The notes beneath the pieces were generated by a model. The model saw only the letters and a list, made by a program, of their open reading frames with translations, was not told where the DNA came from and did not search any database. DNA of 5,750 nucleotides from assembly GCA_024639415.1 (NCBI GenBank), contig JAHEIK010000278.1:1-5750 (forward strand), read 5' to 3'. How positions within the stretch are numbered: the first letter of the stretch is position 1; each line of letters begins with the position of its first letter. This document shows positions 1 to 5,750 of the stretch, piece after piece. Both the position numbers and the translations under genes were made by a program. This DNA comes from Planctomycetota bacterium (GTDB taxonomy: Bacteria > Planctomycetota > PLA2 > JAEUHO01).

Positions 1-1332
1 GCGGCTGAGGCCGCGCAACTCGTCGAGCGTGGGGTCGTAGCCCGCGCGGATCAGGCCGCCGTCCGTCACCGACGTCGGCGGATCCTCGACGAGGGCGCGC
101 GCGAGCAGCGTGGTCAGCTCGTCGAAGCAGCCGATGCGGTCGCGCAGGTCGGCCAACGTGCTGCCGTAGACGTCGGCCATCAGGCTCTTGAGCGGCGGCA
201 GCGACTCGAGACTCTGCGAGAGGCTCACGAGATCGCGCGCGTTGGCACGGTTCGTCGCGACGCGGGCCAGGATGCGCTCGACGTCCCGTACGTTCGCGAG
301 CACGTCGCGCAGGTCCCGGCGGAGGAAGCTGTCCTTGACGAGCTCCTCGACGCCGTCGTGGCGGCGCTCGATGGCCGCGCGCTCCGTGAGGGGCGCGAGG
401 ATCCAGTCCCGCAGCATGCGCCCGCCCATGGCGGTGCGCGTGCGGTCCAGCACCGAGACGAGCGTCATGTCCCGGCTGCCGTCGGAGCGCTGGACGAGGT
501 CGAGGCGCCGGCGCGTGGTCTGACCGAGTACGAGGGCGCCCTCGGCGTCGTGCCGCTCGATGCGCGTGACGTGACCGAGCGACGTGAGCTGCGTGTCGCG
601 CAGGTACTCGAGCACGGCGCCGGCGGCGCCCTGCGCAGCAGCCATGCGGTCCATGCCGAAGCCGCGCAGGCTCGCGACCTGGAAGTGCTCCTTGAGGGCG
701 CGCACGCCGGCGTCGCTCTCCAAGCTCCAGGGCGGGACGTACGTGACGCTGGTGCGGTGCTGCGCGAGGATCTCCGCACCGAGCGTCATGCCCTGTTCGT
801 TCTCCGGCAACAGCACCTCGGCGGGCTGGATGCGCGCGAGCTCATCGAAGAGCGCACCGGGTGCGGGCTCCGACACGAGGAAGCGGCCGGTGCTGAGATC
901 AACCCACGCGAGGCCCGCGCGACGTGCGCGACCCTTGGCCGGTGCGGGACGCACGGCGAGCAGGAAGTTGCTCTCGCGCGGATCGAGCGACTCGTCCTCC
1001 GTGAGCGTGCCCGGCGTGAGCACGCGCACGACGTCGCGCTCGAGCAGGCCCTTGGTCGTCTTGGGGTCGGACATCTGCTCGCAGATGGCGACCTTGTGCC
1101 CGCGCGCTAGCAGGCGCTGCAGGTAGGCGTCGGCGGCCTTGACCGGAACGCCGGCCATGGGGACCTTGCGCTCGCGGTCGCGCGCCGTCAGCGTGAGCCC
1201 CAGTTCCTTGGACGCGAGCTTCGCGTCGTCGTGGAACATCTCGTAGAAGTCACCCATGCGGAAGAAGATCAGCGCGTCGGGGTAGCGCTTCTTCGCATCG
1301 GCGTACTGGGCCATGGCGGGCGTCGTTGCCAC
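1..1332 (-). CDS. mutS: DNA mismatch repair protein MutS, N-terminal 444 residues (3' end beyond window)
   Basis: MutS recognises base mismatches and small loops in newly replicated DNA and recruits MutL. The frame is open to base 1, so only the N-terminal half is present. The mismatch-reading motif G-D-F-Y-E lies at residues 27-31, where F29 and E31 correspond to E. coli Phe36 and Glu38. V-A-I-C-E-Q-M follows at about 81-87 in the same domain. The connector domain spans roughly 115-260. The core/lever region begins near 273 with T-R-R-R-L-D-L and continues through M-G-G-R-M-L-R-D-W. The ATPase with its Walker motifs would lie off the left edge. I place the start at the GTG at 1332 rather than the ATG at 1314: the GTG has a GGAGA eight bases upstream, and the six added residues give the T-P-x-M-x-Q-Y opening usual in MutS. 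No frame disruption is seen. The family assignment is very secure; the exact start is likely. Confidence 0.96.
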   Translation of the reverse strand, partial: MATTPAMAQYADAKKRYPDALIFFRMGDFYEMFHDDAKLASKELGLTLTARDRERKVPMAGVPVKAADAYLQRLLARGHKVAICEQMSDPKTTKGLLERDVVRVLTPGTLTEDESLDPRESNFLLAVRPAPAKGRARRAGLAWVDLSTGRFLVSEPAPGALFDELARIQPAEVLLPENEQGMTLGAEILAQHRTSVTYVPPWSLESDAGVRALKEHFQVASLRGFGMDRMAAAQGAAGAVLEYLRDTQLTSLGHVTRIERHDAEGALVLGQTTRRRLDLVQRSDGSRDMTLVSVLDRTRTAMGGRMLRDWILAPLTERAAIERRHDGVEELVKDSFLRRDLRDVLANVRDVERILARVATNRANARDLVSLSQSLESLPPLKSLMADVYGSTLADLRDRIGCFDELTTLLARALVEDPPTSVTDGGLIRAGYDPTLDELRGLSR

Positions 1333-1340
1333 GCTGCGTG

Positions 1341-1345
1341 TCTCC
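1341..1345 (-). promoter_or_regulatory. Ribosome binding site that fixes the mutS GTG start
   Basis: On the minus strand this reads GGAGA, eight bases before the GTG at 1332. The alternative ATG at 1314 has no purine-rich match at a suitable distance, so this site favours the GTG. Confidence 0.7.
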
Positions 1346-1359
1346 GGAACTCGGTCGAG

Positions 1360-1380
1360 CACGGCAATCTAGCAGCCGTG
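1360..1380 (-). repeat. Small inverted repeat upstream of mutS
   Basis: CACGGC (1360-1365) and GCCGTG (1375-1380) are perfect 6-base arms around a 9-base centre, lying 28-48 bases upstream of the mutS start. It could be an operator or a leader hairpin. Six-base arms occur often by chance in GC-rich DNA, so the structure is certain but a function is not. Confidence 0.3.
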
Positions 1381-1443
1381 GGAGACGCCGCGATCGGCGA
1401 ACGAACGGGGCTCTGTGGAGAGTTGGTGGATTGGCCGTGGAGT

Positions 1444-1462
1444 GGGGGGGAGAGAAGAGAGG
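1444..1462 (+). other. Purine tract with seven consecutive G
   Basis: Nineteen purines in a row on the plus strand, starting with G7 and continuing as an AGAGAAGAGA-type stretch. It lies in the gap between the peptidase gene and mutS, and appears as a pyrimidine tract in any transcript running into mutS. The role is unknown. The G7 run is also a place where sequencing or slippage errors could occur, though it is outside coding sequence. Confidence 0.5.
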
Positions 1463-1469
1463 CAGCGAC

Positions 1470-1492
1470 GGGCGACGGGGACGGGGGCCGGG
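1470..1492 (+). other. Putative G-quadruplex motif between peptidase gene and mutS
   Basis: Four G runs sit within 23 bases: GGG 1470-1472, GGGG 1477-1480, GGGGG 1483-1487 and GGG 1490-1492. The loops between them are 4, 2 and 2 bases, meeting the usual G3+N1-7 definition. The G-rich strand is the template strand for leftward transcription into mutS, so folding could slow RNA polymerase there. Sequence fit is certain; folding in the cell is inference. Confidence 0.55.
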
Positions 1493-1530
1493 CACGTCGG
1501 GAACGCAGACGGGAACGAGCACGTTTACGG

Positions 1531-1569
1531 GGAACGTGAGGCAGCGCCTGCGGCGCTACTTCACGTTCC
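1531..1569 (-). terminator. Long imperfect hairpin over the peptidase stop codon, possible terminator
   Basis: Outer arms GGAACGTGA (1531-1539) and TCACGTTCC (1561-1569) are perfect 9-base complements. Inner arms AGCGCC (1543-1548) and GGCGCT (1552-1557) form a 6-base stem with a 3-base loop. In the leftward RNA the linker adds a G-C and a G-U pair with one A/C mismatch, giving about 17 pairs. The stem includes the TAG stop of the peptidase gene (1556-1558). No U run follows on either strand, so this is not a textbook intrinsic terminator. It may terminate with help from a factor, protect the 3' end of the mRNA, or be a protein-binding site. Confidence 0.5.
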
Positions 1570-3004
1570 GGAAGTAGTACTCCGCTCCCGCCAGCGGCAC
1601 ACCCACCACGGGCCGGCGCGCCTTCGCGTCATGCCATGCGTTGCTGAACGCGACCGGCACGGCGCGCGCACGGCCACTCGCGTCGATTCGGAACGCCATG
1701 AAGTGCAGGTGCGGCTCCGAAGATTCCCCGCTGTTGCCGACACGCCCGATCACCTGCCCAGCCTTCACGACCGCATCCTTCACGTTGAGCCCCTGCGGCA
1801 CACTGCGCTTGCGGATGTGCAGGTAGGCCGTGTACAGCCCGTCCGCGTGCCGGATGACCACGCGGTTGTTGCGGCACATCGAGAGCGAGCCCCGGTAGCC
1901 CGGGTTGTCCCGCTCGAGATCGCACGTGTCCACGATTCGCCCATCGGCCACGGCGCGTACGGAGCGGTTCCACGCGTAGTACGACGCGTTGTCGTGCGGA
2001 TCCCCTGAGTGCGTGCGGCCCTGCTTGATGACGACCATGTCGTAGGCGTAGCGCGACAGGGGGCTCGTGTAGTCGTCGTGCATGTCGGCCTGGCCGGGGC
2101 CGTTGCTGAGCTGCCAGCGGCCCAGCACCGGAGCCCGCACGACCGTTGGGGCGGTCTTGCGAACAGGCCAGTCGAGGGTGGCCGTCGTCTTGCTGCCGTT
2201 CACCACGGCGCGCGTGCTCAGGCGCAGCGTGCCACCTTCGAAGCCCTCGAAGACCTCGATGCGCTGGGCGAAAGGCCACAGGGCACGCCGGTCGCCCTTC
2301 GCGCCGAGCCCCTTCCAGATCACGCGCTCGGTGACGCCCTTGTCGCTGCCGACGGACACGGAGGTGACGACGTCTCCCGGCCGCTGCGCCGCCAGGACCT
2401 GGTGCTGGCCCACGAGCAGCAGCGCCGTGGTGCCGTCGGAGAACGGCACGGCTTCGAGCGGACCGGCGACGCCGACGTCGAACGGCTCGACCCGGCGGCA
2501 GCCTGCCGGCGCACCATGGCCCTTGCGTAGGATCGGGATCGAGACCTGGCCGGCGCCGTCCGCCGCGTCCACGAGGAGGATGACGTGCGTGGCCGGCGTC
2601 CGCGCGACGTAGGCCTGCTTCACGAGGGTGCGCTGTTCCCCGGCCGCCAGCAGCAGGGAGCCGCGGAAGAGGCTGCCGTCCAGCGCCGTGGGTTCCAAGG
2701 GGGCGAGCCAGCCGCCTTGGTGGCACAGCAGCAGATCACCGCCCTGCAGCTCGATCGCCTCGTCGTGCGGGTTGTGCACGCGTAGGTCGAGCTGGAACGG
2801 CTCTTCGCCGAGGGGGCCGATCTCCGTGAAGGACGCCTCGCCAGAGAAGGCGAGCTTCGTCCCGACGTGCGCTGCTTGCGGGGGCGCCTCCGCGCCGGGC
2901 GTATCCTCCGCAGCTGCAGGCAGGAGGAGTGCGAGGAGCAGGGCCAAGGTTGCCGCCGTGCGCAGCAGCGCGCGCCAGACGGGAGATACGGGACTCGTGG
3001 CCAT
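1556..3004 (-). CDS. Secreted M23-type (LytM-like) zinc metallopeptidase
   Basis: This is a 482-residue exported protein with a C-terminal M23/LytM domain, a fold that usually cuts peptide crosslinks in peptidoglycan. Residues 1 to about 32 look like a Sec signal peptide: an arginine-containing N-region, a Leu/Ala-rich core and an A-A-A|E-D cleavage site. Residues about 40-290 are unrecognised and appear rich in beta strands. The peptidase domain covers about 300-450. It has Y-A-Y-D with the probable zinc ligand D322, Y-L-H at H396, and the hallmark H-L-H-F at 432-435 preceded by G-N-S-G. The usual His four residues before the Asp is replaced by Arg318; H309 is a possible substitute. The domain also seems to carry an insertion between D322 and H396. 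The ATG at 3004 is chosen for the signal peptide and a GGAGG four bases upstream, although the frame stays open to 3457. Biological substrate unknown. Confidence 0.88.
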   Translation of the reverse strand: MATSPVSPVWRALLRTAATLALLLALLLPAAAEDTPGAEAPPQAAHVGTKLAFSGEASFTEIGPLGEEPFQLDLRVHNPHDEAIELQGGDLLLCHQGGWLAPLEPTALDGSLFRGSLLLAAGEQRTLVKQAYVARTPATHVILLVDAADGAGQVSIPILRKGHGAPAGCRRVEPFDVGVAGPLEAVPFSDGTTALLLVGQHQVLAAQRPGDVVTSVSVGSDKGVTERVIWKGLGAKGDRRALWPFAQRIEVFEGFEGGTLRLSTRAVVNGSKTTATLDWPVRKTAPTVVRAPVLGRWQLSNGPGQADMHDDYTSPLSRYAYDMVVIKQGRTHSGDPHDNASYYAWNRSVRAVADGRIVDTCDLERDNPGYRGSLSMCRNNRVVIRHADGLYTAYLHIRKRSVPQGLNVKDAVVKAGQVIGRVGNSGESSEPHLHFMAFRIDASGRARAVPVAFSNAWHDAKARRPVVGVPLAGAEYYFRNVK

Positions 3005-3008
3005 GGGC

Positions 3009-3013
3009 CCTCC
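3009..3013 (-). promoter_or_regulatory. Ribosome binding site of the peptidase gene
   Basis: On the minus strand this reads GGAGG, four bases before the ATG at 3004. The spacing is slightly short, but it coincides with the start of a convincing signal peptide and helps rule out the much longer open frame upstream. Confidence 0.6.
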
Positions 3014-3049
3014 GCGTGCGATCCGATGCCGGGCCCGATCTTGCCACGC

Positions 3050-3080
3050 TTGCCGGACTCCGCCCCGGCTGCTGTATCCT
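3050..3080 (+). promoter_or_regulatory. Candidate selA promoter in the divergent gap
   Basis: TATCCT at 3075-3080 fits the loose TANNNT -10 pattern, and TTGCCG at 3050-3055 is a weak -35 match with a 19-base spacer. A start site 6-9 bases beyond the -10 would fall at about 3087-3090, on or just before the selA ATG. No Shine-Dalgarno sequence is visible upstream of that ATG, so a leaderless mRNA is plausible. This rests on short matches only. Confidence 0.35.
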
Positions 3081-3089
3081 GCCCGCCCC

Positions 3090-4591
<1,502 letters not shown>

Positions 4592-4595
<4 letters not shown>

Positions 4596-5638
4596 GTTCC
4601 GAGCTCGAGAAGGTACGTCTTACGCAGTTCGCCAGCGCCGGCGGGTGAGCGGCCAAGGTGGACAAGGGTCGCCTCGAGGCCCTGTTGGCCCCCGTGCGGG
4701 TGCCGCAAGATCCCCGTGTGCTCGTGAGCTCGGCGACCGCCGACGACGCGGGCGTGGTTCAGATTCGCGACGACCTGGCGCTCGTCCAGACCGTCGACTT
4801 CTTCCCGCCGATGGTGAACGACCCCACGTGGTTCGGCCGCGTCGGCGCGGCGAACAGCATCTCCGACATCTACGCGATGGGCGGTGTGCCGGTCGCAGCC
4901 GTGTGCGTGTACTCCCTGCCGGAAGACGTGCCGGACGGCGCGCCGGCGGCCATCCTGCAGGGGGCCGTCGAGAAGTGCGTCGAGGCCGACGCGCCGCTCG
5001 TCGGCGGCCACACGGTGAAGGACACCGAGATCAAGTTCGGCTTGGCGGTGACCGGCACAGTGCACCCCGACAAGATCGTCTCGAACGCGAGCGCCCAGGC
5101 CGGCGACGTCCTCGTGCTGACCAAGCCGCTCGGCAGCGGCTACCTGTGCACCGCGCTCAAGGGCGGCCGCCTGACGGAGGGCGAAGAGCTGCACGTCATG
5201 CAGATCATGGCTGAGTTGAACCGCGCCGCGGCCGAGGCCATGGTCGAGGTCGGCGTGAACTCCGCGACGGACCTCACGGGCTTCGGCTTGATCGGGCACG
5301 CGCTGGGCATGGCGGATGCCTCCGGCGTCACGATGCGCATCGACGCGGCCAAGGTGCCGTGGATGGAGAATCTCGAGCAGCACGCCACGCTCAAGAACAC
5401 CTGCGGTGGGCTCAACAAGAACATGGAGTACGCGCGCGAGCGCGTCCTGTGGACCGGCGGCACCGAGATGCAGCAGGCGGTCCTCGCAGATCCCCAGACG
5501 AGCGGCGGCTTGTTCATCAGCGTGGCGGCGGAGAAGGCCGACGCCCTGCTGGCTTCCCTCGAGGCCAAGGGGGTCGAGACCCGCGCGGTGCTTGGCGAGG
5601 TCGTCGAGCGCGCCGACAAGGCCGTCGAAGTCCTGTAG
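4592..5638 (+). CDS. selD: Selenide, water dikinase (selenophosphate synthetase), a selenoprotein with TGA-encoded Sec19
   Basis: SelD makes selenophosphate, AMP and phosphate from selenide, ATP and water, supplying activated selenium to SelA. The gene reads from GTG 4592 through one in-frame TGA at 4646-4648 to TAG 5636-5638: 348 residues counting Sec, against 347 in E. coli. The N-terminus R-L-T-Q-F (9-13) and G-G-Sec (17-19), then A-A-K, align without gaps to E. coli R-L-T-Q-Y...C17-G-C19-K20. Sec19 thus replaces catalytic Cys17 and K22 matches Lys20; the non-essential second Cys is Ala21. Nucleotide and metal residues are D51-D52, D92 in S-D-I-Y-A-M-G-G, and D227 in T-D-L-T-G-F-G-L-I-G-H. 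G-G-H-T and D-P-Q-T-S-G-G (300-306) are also present. The start overlaps the selA stop as GTGA and has a strong ribosome site. Starting at 4658 would delete the catalytic residues. A sequencing error in a Cys codon is the main alternative, and Sec is far more likely beside selA. Confidence 0.95.
4646..4648 (+). other. In-frame TGA read as selenocysteine (Sec19 of SelD)
   Basis: This TGA is codon 19 counted from GTG 4592. Conserved SelD sequence lies on both sides in the same frame, and the codon occupies the position of E. coli Cys17. Sec at this site is known in several natural SelD proteins. Recoding needs SelB, tRNA(Sec) and a bacterial SECIS hairpin just downstream. Confidence 0.92.
4649..4690 (+). 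promoter_or_regulatory. Candidate bacterial SECIS element downstream of the selD TGA
   Basis: Bacterial SECIS hairpins lie within coding sequence just after the UGA, with a G near the start of a small apical loop some 16-37 bases away. Three mutually exclusive folds are visible. (A) 4656-4661 pairs with 4669-4674, with two G-U pairs and a 7-base loop whose G run starts 17 bases after the UGA; this has the best spacing. (B) 4647-4654 pairs with 4667-4675 around a bulged C4672, with a 12-base loop containing A-G-G-U; its G is closer to the UGA than usual. (C) GGCCAA (4651-4656) pairs with TTGGCC (4685-4690) around an inner GCC-UCGA-GGC hairpin. An element must be here if the TGA is decoded, but I cannot choose the fold by eye. 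Confidence 0.45.
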
Positions 5639-5640
5639 TC

Positions 5641-5750
5641 ATGCCCGCCGCGCTGACCGCCGACGGTCCCGTCGTGCGCAGGCGCTGGTATCTGCTGTTC
5701 GCCTTCGCGGTGGTGGTGCTCGAGTACGCCATGGTGCGTGCCCGTGCTTC
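5641..5750 (+). CDS. Unrecognised membrane protein, N-terminal 36 codons (continues beyond window)
   Basis: An ATG two bases after the selD stop opens a frame that stays open to the right edge. The visible part has a short polar N-terminus, an R-R-R-W cluster at 13-16 and a hydrophobic stretch at about 17-32 (Y-L-L-F-A-F-A-V-V-V-L-E-Y-A-M-V), followed by more Arg. This resembles the first transmembrane segment of an inner-membrane protein with a cytoplasmic N-terminus. One acidic residue, E28, lies within the segment. The tight spacing suggests co-transcription and perhaps translational coupling with selD; no good ribosome site is seen. Too little is visible to name a family. A transporter is possible, and it is clearly not the start of SelB. 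The coding call rests on the open frame, spacing and composition. Confidence 0.6.
   Translation, partial: MPAALTADGPVVRRRWYLLFAFAVVVLEYAMVRARA

Noticed and set aside
358..1110. 250-residue plus-strand open frame
   Set aside because: It is antisense to mutS, whose minus-strand frame contains unmistakable family motifs.
1415..2008. 197-residue plus-strand open frame across the gap and the peptidase 3' end
   Set aside because: It mostly mirrors the conserved M23 domain on the other strand and has no recognisable features.
3005..3040. Repeated GGGCCC and GATC motifs in the divergent gap as an operator
   Set aside because: The six-base and four-base palindromes are too short and too common in GC-rich DNA to support a binding site.
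4646..4648. TGA as a nonsense mutation making selD a pseudogene
   Set aside because: The rest of the gene is intact, the TGA falls exactly at a position where Sec is known in SelD, and selA is adjacent. A sequencing error cannot be fully excluded without reads.
4658..5638. selD starting at GTG 4658 with 326 residues
   Set aside because: It lacks a ribosome site and the catalytic residue and leaves a 62-base gap after selA. The same frame upstream of the TGA encodes conserved SelD sequence.

Overview
The window is high-GC bacterial DNA (about 70% G+C by eye) with tightly packed genes, GTG as well as ATG starts, and clear GGAGG-type ribosome binding sites on most genes. Nothing identifies the phylum. 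The style would suit a GC-rich delta-proteobacterial/myxobacterial, planctomycete or similar lineage, but this is inference only.

Layout: the left half is transcribed leftward and the right half rightward from a divergent intergenic gap at about 3005-3089. Leftward genes are the N-terminal half of mutS (1-1332, running off the left edge) and, upstream of it, a secreted M23-type metallopeptidase (1556-3004). The 223-base gap between them holds a long imperfect hairpin across the peptidase stop codon, a four-run G-quadruplex motif, a purine tract and a small inverted repeat just upstream of mutS. Rightward genes are selA (3090-4595), selD (4592-5638) and the first 36 codons of an unrecognised membrane protein (5641 to the right edge). 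They are packed like an operon, with a 4-base selA/selD overlap and a 2-base gap after selD.

The main result concerns selD. A conventional reading begins it at a GTG at 4658 and loses the catalytic N-terminus. Reading upstream in the same frame crosses one TGA (4646-4648) and continues to a GTG at 4592, which overlaps the selA stop and has a GGAGG seven bases upstream. The recovered N-terminus carries the SelD signature R-L-T-Q-F, and the TGA falls exactly where E. coli SelD has its essential Cys17, three residues before the conserved Lys. The TGA is therefore almost certainly a selenocysteine codon, making the product a 348-residue selenoprotein SelD.

Together, SelD makes selenophosphate from selenide and ATP, and SelA uses it to convert Ser-tRNA(Sec) to Sec-tRNA(Sec). 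That product is needed to decode the TGA in selD itself, so the operon contains a self-dependent loop. selB and selC, also required, are not in the window.
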